Shown: in pieces, positions 1-12,479 of the stretch
Layout of the letters: every line of letters starts with the position of its first letter
How positions within the stretch are numbered: the first letter of the stretch is position 1
Assembly: GCA_013397455.1 (NCBI GenBank)
Contig: VYZB01000135.1
Location: 1,352,978-1,416,977, forward strand
Direction: 5' to 3'
Source: Crotophaga sulcirostris
Lineage: Eukaryota; Chordata; Aves; Cuculiformes; Crotophagidae
DNA length: 64,000 bases
Notes under the pieces: generated by a model
Told to the model about the DNA's origin: nothing
The model's input: the letters and a program-made list of their open reading frames with translations, nothing else
Databases searched by the model: none
Position numbers and translations under genes: made by a program

Positions 1-3000
1 AAACCATACACAAACTCAACTAAGAAGTCTGCTTTTTGAATCCTGCATTTTAGGTTTACCAGGTAAGTCCCCCAAACACACTTAAATTTACCTTTTCTGT
101 TAGGTAGTCAGCAGCAGCACCAAGAAACCCACCTATCTGAATAAGATTCAGTCCCCAATATTATATGCCATTTTTTGTAATCAATCTTTTTTTAAAAAGG
201 GAAATAATTATCCCCACAAAGGTAAAGCATGGAAAGTCACTTGAATCAAATACAGATGACCATCATGGTGATCTTTTCTTTAAAATAAAGCACAAAACCT
301 AACAACAACAAAAAAAGAGTATTTATGGCAGTGAGGATCATAGACTATGGAATGAATGTGTCCTGATTCCAAGTCAAAATAACAGCCCTCAATGCAGAGC
401 TGAAGTACGTTAGATATAGAAACACCTGCTCTCTTATAGACCATTGGCATGTAGAACAGAATCTGTTCAGTGACTACCACTGGGAAGGAATGGTATCTAT
501 GTACAAACAGATATTTGGCTATGCCCGTTGAAAAGCATATGATCCTGCCTGCAAGCAACAGATGAATTTATGATGCTTTCCATTTTACTCCCAGCGTACA
601 AGTCACTGGTATCAGCTGCACCAAGTTTTATTTCAGTGGGACCATCATTTGTCCTGAGAACTTGTCTACGCAGCAGCACTTGGGAAAGTTAAGGTCACTA
701 ATTCAAGGCATGAAGTTAATACACATGCAGATTTCAGGGTGAATGCTCCCATTCAGAAGTAAAGTTTGCTATATAACAAAATAAAGCCATTTTTCTTATG
801 AAGAAAGAAATTTAACAGCAGATGTAATAAACTTTTAGCTTATGCATGTGCTTCACACCTTTCATATAAACCACCAAGCAGACAAATCCCAAGATGCACT
901 CTCTCACAAAGCCTCCAGTGCTTCCAAAAAGTTCATCTGCAATTAAAGAACTGTATCTTTGTGTCAGATAACAAATGCACAGAAGCAATTCTGGGATAAA
1001 ACCACAGTTGAGACAGACACTGGTTTATCACAAAGTAAGCTCATTGGTTTGGCCGTATACACCACCTTAGCAAGGTGCCCAATATGACAGCTATGATAAG
1101 GTGTGTGCCTCCCCTCCAAGCAAACATATGAAGCACGAGCGGGAAGTCTTTTCTCTCTTGGATACCAACAACAGAATGAAGGTTGTCTTCAGGAGATAAA
1201 AGCTAGAGCTCTAATCTATTCATAATCATGACAGACAACTTTGTGACCCCAAGTGACTCAAACCACCACCAGTGCTAACACTGGTTTTTTCTCTTTTCCT
1301 TGAAAATTTTTGAAGCAGCACCATGTTCCAGCTAACATGTCAAATACCTGGCTGGTTGATACACACAGAAGTCTTTTAAAACAGCTTGTTTAGAACCGAA
1401 TTCTGCGCAAGCATTTGCCATTTTGGCTGGCAGCCGCAAGGTACTTACAGACATACTTGCTTTAAGCACGTGCAGAGCTCTTCTGAAAAGAACACAGCTA
1501 CCCACACATGCTTGATTACGAAGCAAACACTGAACTAGCATGCTCAGCACAAACCTGCCAAGTCAAGCCCAGAATGCTGCAGGACATGTGCGTGAGGTTG
1601 GCTCGCGTGTCATGGTGAAAGGTAAAGCACACAGATTTGAATGTCACACTAAGGAAATAATTGCAGTAAAAGAAAGGCGCAGGTTAGATAGCAATGCTGT
1701 AAGAGTGTTTCTCCACGCCGTGACTGATAGATGATATGAATGTGGGGAAATGGCTCCTAGTGCAGCTCTCTAGGGACTCCTAAAAACTTCAGGGCAGTTC
1801 TGCTCAGAGCATTCTGCTAACAGGCCTGGAAGGCATGCCAGAAATAATAAATCACCATTAAATTGTCAGGGTCAGTGGCAAAGTAGTGGCACAGATAAGC
1901 AATCTGATTTTCTTTGCTTTAAAACCTCATTAGCACAAGCCTTTACAATGCATAGGTTAAGCCCCTCTTAATACTCCACAGGAGACTCATGTATTTCTGA
2001 GTCACTGATAAACTAGAGAAGCTATACAAGAAACAAACTGCCTACAAACAGATGTGGGCTTTGATTTGAAAGGGTGTCAGATAAAACCAACATTGACACA
2101 TCTTTAATCCTCTCCAATTAAACCCTTGGTTTTTTTTCCTGCCAAGATTTTCCTGCAGTGGCCACTGTTGATGATGATGACCTATTAAAATATTCACAGC
2201 TTGTTTCTCTATGGGAAGGAGTGCTCTCTAATAGAAAGGTAGGGGCCACGGAGTTCATAGCCTGGTAAATGCCAAGTTATTTTGCAGCATTTGGTGTGAT
2301 ACAAATTTAAATACACTTCAGTACCAGGAATGCACTCACCTCCTTCATAAAAATGATCTGTTGCCTAATTGCTCAGGTGACAAGACAAAACAGCAGAACC
2401 CTCTTACTTGCTAGTTAATCTCCAGGTGAACAATCCCCTCCCTCCCGTTACTCTATGTTATTGTCCTGAAGGCACATTTAGGTCACCTGTTGGCTGCCTT
2501 CCTGCTCTTCCTTTGAGGTGACTTACCTTGGGTTCAGTATACAAATTAGCCTAGGAATGCAATTTCACCAAGTGTGGCCATTTGGAACTTGGACCCTTAT
2601 TACCTCTCCCAAAGATCACTTGATTGAACTCAAACCTTGACTTGTTGCAGCGGTTTCTCCCTTCAGGCCAGGGAGATTGCTATACTCTGCTCTGAAAGAA
2701 CTGAGACCACTGCAGCACACAGGCTTCCCCCTAGGTACAGGTCATACAGCAGGCCCCAAGGACTGCTTTTTAACAACAGCTTATGTAGACTCCCTGTGAC
2801 TGTATGATAAACACCCTAGGTGGTCACAGATGTGAAAGCGAGTCTGTTTTCTGAACAGTTGTAGGCAATGTTTGCACAGGGTGTGTCAGCAGAAAGAGAG
2901 GGGACAAGCAAAACAAACCCCTTCCTCGGGTGAAAAGGCTTTACAAACATAAGATGAGTCTCAAAAAGGCATCTATTGACACCCGATTTAACAAAACCGA

Positions 3001-5578
3001 GAAACCAACACTTAAGAAAGCCAAGCCCAAGTATTCCTTACTTGAATATGGCAGGCAGCCAGCTCCGAATTAGACAGCATTTAATAAAGAAGACGCTCCA
3101 ATTAGGTGAGAATTTAACAGCTTCACACAGGAATGCTGCAACAAGGTAGTGACTAACCGGTATATACCACTGTCCTCTAGTGGACACATCGCCACCATAC
3201 ATCCCCGGTATCCCTGCCACCAGCTGCAGGGAATCCTGGTTTCAGCACCTCAGAGTGACTCAGTTGTAAAAGCCCAACTAAGCAGATCACACTGAAAGAG
3301 TGAATGATAGAACAAAATAAAAGCAAGTTGCCCAAGTATTTATAGTACAGGCCATCTCTGTGTCTGGTTGCAGAGCCACAGCCAGTGCTGGATCTCTCTG
3401 CTGTCTAACAGAACGAACGATCCAGACAGAGGAGGGAGAACCACAATGTCATTAGTTCTTCCTTCCCACCCCACCCCACCCTCAATTAACCTATGGTCAT
3501 ATCTGCTTTTCTGCTGGATCCTGCTCATTCCTGTTTCTTCTACTTCTCTCCCAGCAAGTTTTCCAAAGGACAGTACAAAGCTTATCACATCATCATACAT
3601 GATGCCATTCTAACATTCTATACATAAAATGGCCCAGAAACTAAAGGAAGGCAAAGCAAGCTTGTCACTCTTCCCACAGCACAGTTATAGAGATTTACTG
3701 GAGAGCAGGTAACATAGGAGAGACAAACACTGAAGTGTTCACTGAAGTGAACATCAATTCTGGATTACAGATATTCCTTGCCAAAACAGGGAAACCAGGC
3801 CTGAGGTCTTATATCATTAAATATCCCTCCTATATAGCCACAATAATTAAGCATGCTATGGCCACAGGTTACCCCCTGCCCTGAACTGATTTTGAGTTCC
3901 TTCCAAACTGTAGCTCCCTATTACGGCTTTGTTAAATTAATATCCATAGTGGGGAAGAATAAGATGGTAAGGCTCTATTAATTTATCAGTGATGATGACT
4001 CCTCTTAAGCTGTCCTTTAAGAAAAGTTACGGAGGGCCACACATGTACCATTGATAGTATCAACTTCATTAAGCACAATCTAAACTTAGTGCAACACTTT
4101 CCAACAGAGTCTAAAAATAGGAACACCAAGATTTTGTGGAAATACACGAGGAGAGGCTAACACACTGTTTCAGGAAACAAGACACTGCAACTTGACAGAA
4201 TCCAGAAAGAAATAAATTTAGCTTCAGTGATTTATCTCCTACAGAAAGCATAGTTGGTACTGGAAGGAAATACTAAGCCCTCACTACATGGGGTTGCATG
4301 TTACAATGCTGGGATTCTGTAACGTGCTTGCTGTGACAGCCAGTGCCCACTTTCCCCTGTTACCAGCAAGACATTCAGCATTAATATTCTTGGGGAAGAG
4401 AATTCTTTCCGGTAAAATGTGACTGAAGCTCTTGGTTTGTTAGGACTGAGCTCAAGTTGAGGGCTGCATAACAAAGTAAAGCCCTTCAAAAAGTAAAGAA
4501 AACACAACACTACTTGGGGGAAGGTGGAGTGGGGTGATAAAAGCAATGGCTTCAAGAAAGCCTGAGAATCAAGACCCGCACCTGCTATCCCTATATTCCC
4601 ATGCACATAGCCCCACACACCTCCTTTCAGGCATGCCCATTTCCTCTGAAAGCCACTTGCCCCAAATCTTGTTACTCCAGCTATTGTCAACAGCTTCCAC
4701 AAGCAAACATCAGAAAGAGCTATTTCCAGCATGTCTGATAAAGCAAAGTTGTCCACCATCACTCAGCTCTTAGAAAGTTTTCTCTTCCAGGGCATTTGCT
4801 GGGAGTTCTGTCACAGGAATTTACACACAGGTGCCTTGTTTCACACCTTCACATTTCAGTTTTGGCCTTTTGATTACGGTTTACAGTGGAAACTAGTCCC
4901 TCAATCAGGTGCTAGTGGCTCCAAGGCTTCTTGACTTACACATACAGTGAATTCCTCTTTCTAGCCATGTAGCAATGTAAATATGATATGTGACTTCAGC
5001 CAGGCATGAACACTGTGAATTTTTCACATACTTTCAGATTAGTCTGTTTGTTCCTCTCAGAAAAACTTTGCTTCCCAACCAGTACTTGGACTACTTTGCC
5101 TAAAAAACATATAGATACTAAGGCTGCACTTCTTTCAACACCTGATACTCCCATCAAATAAGTACAAAGCCACTGATACAAAAAACACTTCTATAATTTT
5201 CTGTAGGACACAAAGGAAGGATACTTGTTCTTAGACAGCTGGAGACAACACTTTATCATAGTCAGCCAGGCCATTTCTTTTGTCCGTGCTCTTTAGTCTA
5301 CACAGCCTGTTTCTCCAGAGCACATGTGTTTATGCTCCTCCTCTCCAGAAGTTCTTTTGGACAAATTTACTACTCTGTTTATCACAAGTAAAACAGGAGA
5401 AAGGTGAGGTTTTTTTCACATGTGACAATTTTTGTCATGGATGGAGATGTGTGGATCCTAGAGTTCACTATAACCAGAGTGGACTGCTCCTACAGGGTCA
5501 TATGCTAGGAGGGCAGGCATGCAAAATCTTTGCAGTTCTGTTTTTTTTGCCTAAGAAGCTCAAAATCCAGTAAGAATT
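1..5578. other. No gene seen
   Basis: AT-rich unique sequence. Open frames are short and without recognisable domains. In mammals the PPARA and CDPF1 genes lie on this side of PKDREJ, but I found no coding words of either here. Confidence 0.5.
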
Positions 5579-5760
5579 CATAGAATCACAGAATCCTTAA
5601 GCTTGGAAAAGACCTCTAAGATCATTCAGTCCAAACGTCAGCCCAATACCACCATGCCTACTAAACCATGTCCCAAAGTACCACAACTACATGGGTTTTG
5701 AACATCTCCAGGGATGGAGACTCCACCATCCAGAATCAGCACCATCCTCAATGTGCCACA
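5579..5760 (-). mobile_element. CR1 3' end
   Basis: Reverse-complement CR1 tail starting CATAGAATCACAGAATCC, then GGAAAAGACCTCTAAGATCAT and CCAGGGATGGAGACTCCACC. Confidence 0.9.
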
Positions 5761-7649
5761 GATAACTTTCTTTTGGTTTCAGATCTCTATCTGTTCAGCA
5801 TCTATTGATAGGTCTGACTAAGATTTCACTGAAGTCCAAGACAAAAGTGTGGACTGCAGAGTGGAGCTTAAGCAGCAGAGTTGACAAGGTCATGATAGAA
5901 ATTGTATATGTTGTATGTTTACATTCAGTTTTTTTAAGTATTGGCTACAGCTATAGATAGATAGATAAAGCTTAAGAATGTTGTGATGTTTGTTACAGAT
6001 TTAAATGCATGCTTCCTTTCTGTGCATACCTCTAAGCACGCTTATTACTAGTAACTTTACACAGTGTTAGGAAAGATGACAAAATAAATTAATAGGTGGG
6101 GCAGAAAGCTTAATTGAAAACTATTATGATATGTAGTCAGAAAGAGACTTTATAGGAGGCAGCATGGTTCGTGTGTCGGCTGGCCAGTAAAAAAGAAAAC
6201 AGAAAGAGCAGGTGAAAAATAGTTTCGCCAAGCACTGAGAAAAGGCACATAACAGAACATTCACCAACCCTCTCTTGCTTTAACCTGGCCTAAAGAAAAA
6301 CAAACAAACAAACAAAAAAAACAACTATTGCAGGCACATAGATAACTAATTTCTTTCTTAATCCAAAATTCAGGTTTGTGCTTATCTATTTGGAGTTTTG
6401 GGGTTCTTCACAGCTTTTCTGGTTTACGGAATTTTGTGCCAGTAAAAAGCACTGCTTCAGTAAACAGGCCAGTGCAAAGTTAATGTACAAGCTATAAGTT
6501 TAGCATCTCAACAAGCCTGGGGAGCAAATCCCTGTTCCAAGACAGGTTAACAGCAGAGTCCAAATCTTCTCCTACCTTTATCGTCAAATAAAACCCTTCT
6601 TTAGTCAGAACACCTCCAAGCTGCCTGCATCTGTGCAGAGAAAAACTTTCAGGGGATCCTCCACTAGTCGTCATGCATCCTTGTCATATTTGTAGACATA
6701 CATTTTGACTCTGTTTGAAGCAAGACATAAAGAGAGGTAAAATAAAGTAACGCCCTTGTTATAACCGCTGCTTTGCCTGGCAAACTTTTCCCTTTACATG
6801 GTTAATTAAAGCATGAGGAAAACAACATTTTTGACATGGGCTCCTGAAGCAGGAAGGTGTTAAATTTTGTCTATATAAAACGTATCATTTCAATTGTAAG
6901 GATATAGCTATAGCTACTAGAACTAGTTAAGCTGACAAGATGTTTATATCAATACAACTTTTAAACTACACCAATTAAGGGATATTAATCAGCCTATGCA
7001 TTTTTGCACTAGAATTCTTCTAGCAGTCCCTCCAACGTGGTATACTGGTAATATTACAGCAGGGGAAAAGTCGTAACTGAAAAAAAAAAGTAAAAAAAAA
7101 GAGTGCACAAGCCTGCAAGGGCTGATTAACCCTTGACCTTAGGTAGAGAGAACATTTCCAGCATGACTGAGATACGGAGAGATTTAATTGGGTTTCTCAG
7201 AGCAGATTCAGAAACTTTGGCACTCCATCTCTCATACATCTTGCAAACTTCCTACCTCCCCCTCATTTTTCAAGGGAGTTGAGCACCTGATTGTTTCCAT
7301 GGCTCTACAGTCCAACACTGTCATCCCAAACCACCTTGTTCAGGTGCAACCTCATACTGGAAATGCCTATATATGATAGGAGATAAGGGTTCCCCCTAAG
7401 TTCCCTAGGATCCTTAAAGCTTCTTCTCTGTGTATGTCCAAAAGCAGCGCTTCACACAGCTCTGAGGTTGCCTGGAATTCTCTCCACAGTCCCCTTCATG
7501 GCTATATCCCGTAGCTCCAACTCCCAGAGTTCCTCATAAAAAGCAATCTGTTCTATTAAATAAAGAATATGCCTTATACTGAAACCCTTATGTAGAAAAA
7601 TACCCCATCAGAACCAAACTTTGGCTGTGGATCCAGAACCAGTGTCTCC

Positions 7650-7990
7650 CATTAAGTGATCACCTTGGTCACCAGGCTGCTCTCGGGAGCCTCATGCTCT
7701 CTCTTCATTGCGACTCTTCCCACGTACCCTTCTGCAGCTGGAAGAGGAGGGTCCCTCCCCTTGGTGTAACCCATGCTGCAGTGAGCCAGGCACTCTGGAG
7801 ATGGGAGCCTCAGGTTCAACACCTTTCTTACTTGGAGCAAAGCAGGCGTTGGAACCCTGCTCTTCCACCTCTGGAGAAGGCTCTGGTCGCTCCCTGTCTC
7901 CTGCCACGAGCAGATGCGTGTTCTGCCCCCCAGTGATGGCAGAGCCAGCCGGAGTCCCGTCCTGAGGAGGGCTATGGCCATGGATCCCAG
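7650..7990. other. GC-rich patch with overlapping open frames, unidentified
   Basis: A locally GC-rich stretch between AT-rich flanks, open for 109 codons on the minus strand (7981 to 7652) and 80-85 codons on the plus strand. No domain is recognised. The sentence-like run of CTGCAG, CCAGTGTCTCCC and GGTTCAACACC words recalls old interspersed repeats, so a fossil repeat is likelier than a gene. Splice sites of a convincing exon were not found. Confidence 0.3.
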
Positions 7991-8186
7991 CTGCTAAGGA
8001 GAAAGGAGAAACCTTTTCCAGATCCCAGATGTGCCACCTGCTAAGGGGAGGTTAAAGACACACTCCTTTAATTTTTAATAACAGTTGCAAACAGCAGCCA
8101 TTGTTCCCGGGGAGCACTGGTTTCCTGCACAGCCTGTGTGCTGGAGCCTGGCCCCACAGCCTCCTCCCCAGGAAGGGAGAGGCCAA

Positions 8187-8402
8187 ATAGAATCATAGAA
8201 TCACTTGGTAGGAAAAGGTGTTTGAGATCATCAAGTCCAACTGTACCTGTACACTACTAAACCAGATCCCTGAGCACCTTCTACTCATCTTTTAAACACC
8301 TCCAGGGATGGGGACCCAACCACCTCCCTGGGAAGCTGTGCCAGTGCCTGACAGCCCTTTCAGTAAAGAGATTTTTGCTGTCTAATCAGAACCTCCCCTT
8401 GT
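8187..8402 (-). mobile_element. CR1 3' end (first of CR1 cluster)
   Basis: Starts ATAGAATCATAGAATCACTT and contains CACCTCCAGGGATGGGGAC and CCTTTCAGTAAAGAGATTTT. It abuts a CR1 of opposite orientation at about 8403. Confidence 0.92.
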
Positions 8403-8734
8403 GGTGGCCTTCCAGTACCTGAAAGGGCTACAGGAAAGCTGGGGAGGGACTTAAAAGGGCATGGAGTGAAAGGATGAGGGGGGATGGCTTTAAACTGGAA
8501 GGGTGAAGATTTAGATCAGACATTAGGAAGAAATTTTTCACGATGAGGGCGGTGAGGCCCTGGCACAGGTTGCCCAGGGAAGCTGTGGGTACCCCCTCCC
8601 TGGAGGTGTTCAAGGCCAGGCTGGATGGGGCCTGGAGCAGCCTGGGCTGGTGGGAGGGGTCCCTGCCCATGGCAGGGGGTAGAACTGGGTGGGCTTCAAG
8701 GCCCCTTGCAACCCAAACCGTTCTATGGTTCTAT
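8403..8734 (+). mobile_element. CR1 3' end, opposite orientation
   Basis: Contains CATTAGGAAGAAATTTTTCA, GGCACAGGTTGCCCAGGGAA and a GGTTCTAT tail. It sits between two minus-orientation copies. Those two copies overlap in CR1 content, so they are separate insertions and not one split element. Confidence 0.9.
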
Positions 8735-8960
8735 ATCCTGAGCACCTCTCCAGCCGTCTTTTAAACACCTCCAGGCACGGTGACTCCACCACCTCCCTGG
8801 GCAGCTGTGCCACTGCCTGAAACCCTTTCAGTGAAGGATTTTTTCCTGATATCTGATCTGAACCTCCCATGGAGCAACCTGAGGCCGTTTCCTCTCGTCC
8901 TGTCGCCTGCCGCTGAGTAGAACAGACCAGCACCCACCTCGCCACAACCTCCTTCCAGCC
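8735..8960 (-). mobile_element. CR1 fragment
   Basis: Contains CTTTTAAACACCTCCAGGCA, CCTTTCAGTGAAGGATTTTT and ACCCACCTCGCCACAACCTC. It lacks the terminal octamers. It ends against the CpG-rich core. Confidence 0.88.
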
Positions 8961-9252
8961 CGCCCGCGCCGCCACTGTCTCCACCCCCGTGCGGCCGCCG
9001 CGCCGCTTCCGGGCTCCCGCGCTGACCCTGCGGCGTCACCACCGCCCGCCTCAAAGGGCCCCGCGCCGCGGGACGGGGCCGGGCGGAGGCTCCCACCGGG
9101 GCGGCCTGGGCCGATCCCGAACGCCCCTGGAGTTCAAGGCGCTGGGGAGGGCATTCGGGATTTGGAAGCGGCACGGGGTGCCTCGCAGCCTCAGGAGCGA
9201 TGGGCGGCCCCGTCCCATCGGCCCCAGCGCTGCCCATGCGCTCCTGGCACGG
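8961..9252. promoter_or_regulatory. CpG-rich core between CR1 copies
   Basis: Very dense CpG (GTGCGGCCGCCGCGCCGC, CCCCGCGCCGCGGGACGGGG). No CR1 words are recognised inside. Both strands have open frames, as expected of any GC-rich DNA, and none shows a known domain. It could be a CpG-island promoter of an unrecognised transcript or GC-rich 5' sequence of the flanking CR1. Confidence 0.4.
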
Positions 9253-9690
9253 CGGGTTGTGAAGGGGCTGGAGCGCAGGTGCTGAGAGGAGCGGCTGAGG
9301 GGGCTGGGGCTGCTTAGCCTGAGGGAAAAGGGGGTGAGGGGAGACCTTATCGCTCTCTACAACTGCCTGAAAAAGGAAGTTATAGCGAGGTGTATGTTGG
9401 TCTCTTCTCCCCAGGAACAGGCGACAGGACGAGAGGAAACAGCCTCAGGTTGCTCCAGGAGAGGTTCAGATTGGATATTAGGAAAAATTTCTTTACTGAA
9501 AGAGTGGTGAAGCATTGGAACAGGCTGTCCAGGGAAGTGGTGGAGTCACCATCCCCGGAAATGTTCTAAAAATGTGTAGACGTGGAACTTTGGGACCTGT
9601 TTTGGCAGGCATGTTGGTGTTGAGCTGACAGACTTGATTATCCTAGAGGTCTTTTCCAACCTTAATGATTTTTGGATTCTAAATAAATCA
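9253..9690 (+). mobile_element. CR1 3' region
   Basis: Contains GGGGCTGGAGCGCAGGTGCT, ACCTTATCGCTCTCTACAAC and GATATTAGGAAAAATTTCTT. It ends in a degraded tail followed by an A/T-rich stretch near 9690. It lies at the C-terminal side of the polycystin fossil and may have truncated it. Confidence 0.93.
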
Positions 9691-10129
9691 ATACATCAAT
9701 AAATAAATAAAAATTTGGTGGTCCTGGAGAATGTCCCAGCTTTATGAATAAGAAATAGGGGTTTTCACCAAGTTGACCAGTCTTCCCTTACAGGGCACAC
9801 TTTTACAACACAGAGGTCCACTAACCTCTGCCCAAACTAAGTAAGGGGATTTTATAGTCCATGGTTAGTTGCTTCCAAAGTGACACTGTAACCAAGTCTT
9901 CTGCATACAAGTGCAATGCAGTGTTGTAAACATTGACTTTTAATTGCTAACTTGTCCTGTCTGGTTTTATTGCTTATGCTCTGAATAGTAAAGATTTATC
10001 AGCATTTTTCAGATCTTAGGTCATTTTTGCTCTTACATTAGCCTGTGCTCAGCCAGACGCAATAGTCCCACTCGGTCTCCTGATCTGGATCCTTATGCAT
10101 CACTGCATCTGAGTTAAATGTAGTTAGTT

Positions 10130-11780
10130 CCACAATCACAGCCCATTCTAAATACCTTTAGCCCACACTTGCCTCATCCTAGGCAAACCAATGATTTTGG
10201 CCCAGCTTTTGGGAAGCTGGTTGGCTTAATGTCGTTGTGGATCAAAGACAATGAGTCTTTCAAACACACATAGATATGTTCTAGCTTATCTACACTGGAG
10301 AGTCCTGGAGATAATTCCTTCTGGATGAATTGATTGTAGAGGAAACTGTTAGCGTTCTCAGTGGAACAGGCAAAATTTAATAGCAGTGTTAAAAAGACAA
10401 GGTGACTGATGAAATTTTTGTGAATATAAAAGCCTTGACTTCATTTTCTTTGCCCTTTTCAGCATGTTTGCAACTTCATCAGCTTCTAAAGGCTTATTCT
10501 GCTTGGTCCCTCTGACTTTAGTAAGTTTCAAGTGCATCTCTCTCATCTCATCAGCATCTGCGTAATTATTACTAAAACTGGAATTTTATGGTGGCCGCCT
10601 CTGTCTTGGCCATTGGAGGGGAATTCACAATAATCATTTGCTCCTCTGTTTCGATTACATTTGCATCTCTCTGTGCAATTATTCCAGTTTTAGGCACCTC
10701 CCTTGCTTCTTGTCTTTCTGGAACATGGCAGGCTCTGTGAGTTGCTGGGAACAGGAAGGTTCTCCAAAGTACTAATATTCCTCAGTTGTGCTGAAGTTTC
10801 TGAAAGGTACAATTTTTGCAAACACTCCTTCCATTTCTTAAGTGAAACCACAGGAGGGGTGAACATACCTTTGGGCATATCTGAGCCCCACCACAAGGAG
10901 AAATTTCCTTCCGGGAATACTTACATAAGGCAATTGCAATAATTTCCACAGGTACAATAACCAAAGCATATTGAATTCCTACTGTTATTGATCTCAAATA
11001 CTTCAAGTGTGTTGGAGGTTCTTTATTCTTGTCAGCATTAAAGGATGTAAGGTTGGCAACCAAGTTTAATAATAGCATTGCTAAACAAGAAGACAACCTT
11101 TGGAACCTGCTGAAAGTGAGAATGCGAGCAAAAATCGAGAGCCATAGATGGCCCTCTGTTGGGCTGTTGGCCACATTAATCAAAAAGTAGTCAATTCTGG
11201 GCAGAGTTGTCTTGGGGTTTGTGACAGAAAATGTCCTTTCTAGTAAGTGATTGCTCTCGTCAAGAGAAAGCCATTTCCTGCTCATAAAAAAAACAGGTCT
11301 TCCTAGTGGTTGTGGCTCTGCTTAAGAACGAGCTTGGAGATGGGCCCTTGTTATTGTGCCAGACCCTGAAGGAACAAATGTCTCCCACATCTTTCTTAGT
11401 TGTTAACAGAAATCAATCAATGCTTCCTTTTTGGAAAGACAGAAAATGCGGGTGTTTTAAACAATGGACGTTACTTGTGCTATTCTGACCGATGCAAAGA
11501 AAGACATCTGCTTTAGTTCCAGCTCCCCAGTGACTGCCTGGGCACAAAGTGACCAAAAAGCTCACTTTATCAAAGGCGTTGTTGTCTGGCAGAGCTTTAA
11601 TCTTTTCTTTGCTGTACTTGTGAGCCCTGTCTTTTCTCATGGCCCAGAGGGACAAAAAAAGCAGATGACAAAAATTACGAGCACTGTTAAGCGGGGTCAC
11701 TGGGGTTTTAGGTATGACTGCTATAATTTTTTTTTCCTAGATCTATTGTGTTGGGGTTAACTATTACTTTAGCTGCCAGG
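10130..11780 (-). pseudogene. PKDREJ: Fossil polycystin-family gene, probably PKDREJ
   Basis: Read on the minus strand, the blocks appear in correct order. VNPNTIDL (about 11740-11765) matches the linker after a GPS site. LWAMRKDRA begins the post-membrane segment, and GTKADVFLCIG with SFRVWHNNKGPSPS forms a PLAT domain. EGHLWLSIF, FSRFQRLSSCLAMLLLN and YLRSITVGIQYAL lie around the first membrane helices. HLKLTKVRG with NPLEADEV-like sequence follows (10440-10540), then NSFLYNQFIQ and SWAKIIGLPRMRQV of the extracellular TOP domain (10190-10350). Damage: TGA replaces a Trp codon at 11413-11415; an 8-T run (11286-11293 on the plus strand) shifts frame by one; more frame changes occur near 10.9, 10.69 and 10.2 kb. 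The space between the second helix and HLKL is too short, implying a deletion. Weak GPS-like traces reach about 11960, where a CR1 begins. Mammalian PKDREJ is a sperm-surface polycystin and is the divergent neighbour of TTC38, which supports the name. Confidence 0.85.
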
Positions 11781-11992
11781 AACCTGATGTTGAATGTGGA
11801 TGCAGTTGACCCAGTGTGGACTGACAGACTTCTGCAACTTCATTTCATACTGCAGACACAGGGCACCCTCTGCCAGTCAGCCAAGGAGCCAAGCCTGTGC
11901 ATGTTGTCTCTGCGCAGGCTTTGAGCCTCCTCCAGAAATATGCACTGATCACTAAAAATGTGTGTGCTTCCCAGTCTCTGGGTTTGACTCAC

Positions 11993-12302
11993 AGTATCAC
12001 AGTATCACAGTATAACCAGGTTGGAAGAGACCTCTGAGATCATCAAGTCCAACCTATAAGCCAACACTAACACCATCCCATCACCTAAGCCATGGCACTG
12101 AGTGCCTCATCCAATCTTCCCTTAAACACATCCAGGGTCGGCGACTCCACCACCTCCCTGGGCAGCGCATTCCAGTGGCCAATCACCCTTTCAGTGAAGA
12201 ACTTCTTCCTAACATCAAGTCTAAACTTCCCCTGACGAAGTTTAAGTCCATGCCCTCTAGTTCTGTCACTGGTCACCTGTGAGAAGAGACGAACGCCCGC
12301 TT
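11993..12302 (-). mobile_element. CR1-type element with ACAGTATC tail
   Basis: Starts with three copies of CACAGTATC, then GGTTGGAAGAGACCTCTGAG and CAGTGAAGAACTTCTTCCTA. It lies immediately beyond the last trace of the polycystin fossil, in the position where its extracellular part would be. Confidence 0.88.
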
Positions 12303-12479
12303 GAACTCCTTACAATGTAGGGTGTCAGCGAGACAATGGAGATGTTACAAGTGTCTGTACCACTTCTTCGAGCTGTGGCTGTCAGCAACGACGCTAGGAG
12401 ACAGAATATCGGGAGCCTGGATGTTACAGTCAGCAGCAGCTCTTACTTCTGCTTGGAGCTGTTGGCATGTTGTGAAAAG

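Noticed and set aside
3038..3220. Minus-strand open frame ending at a plausible GTAAGG donor
   Set aside because: The peptide is not recognised, and no matching upstream or downstream exon could be joined.
1..8186. Search for CDPF1 or PPARA coding exons expected by mammalian synteny
   Set aside because: No Cys-rich CDPF1 motif or nuclear-receptor segment was recognised on either strand; failure by eye is not proof of absence.
8761..9285. Open frames of 98-158 codons in the CpG-rich core
   Set aside because: GC-rich DNA lacks stop codons by composition; the ends run into CR1 sequence and no domain is visible.
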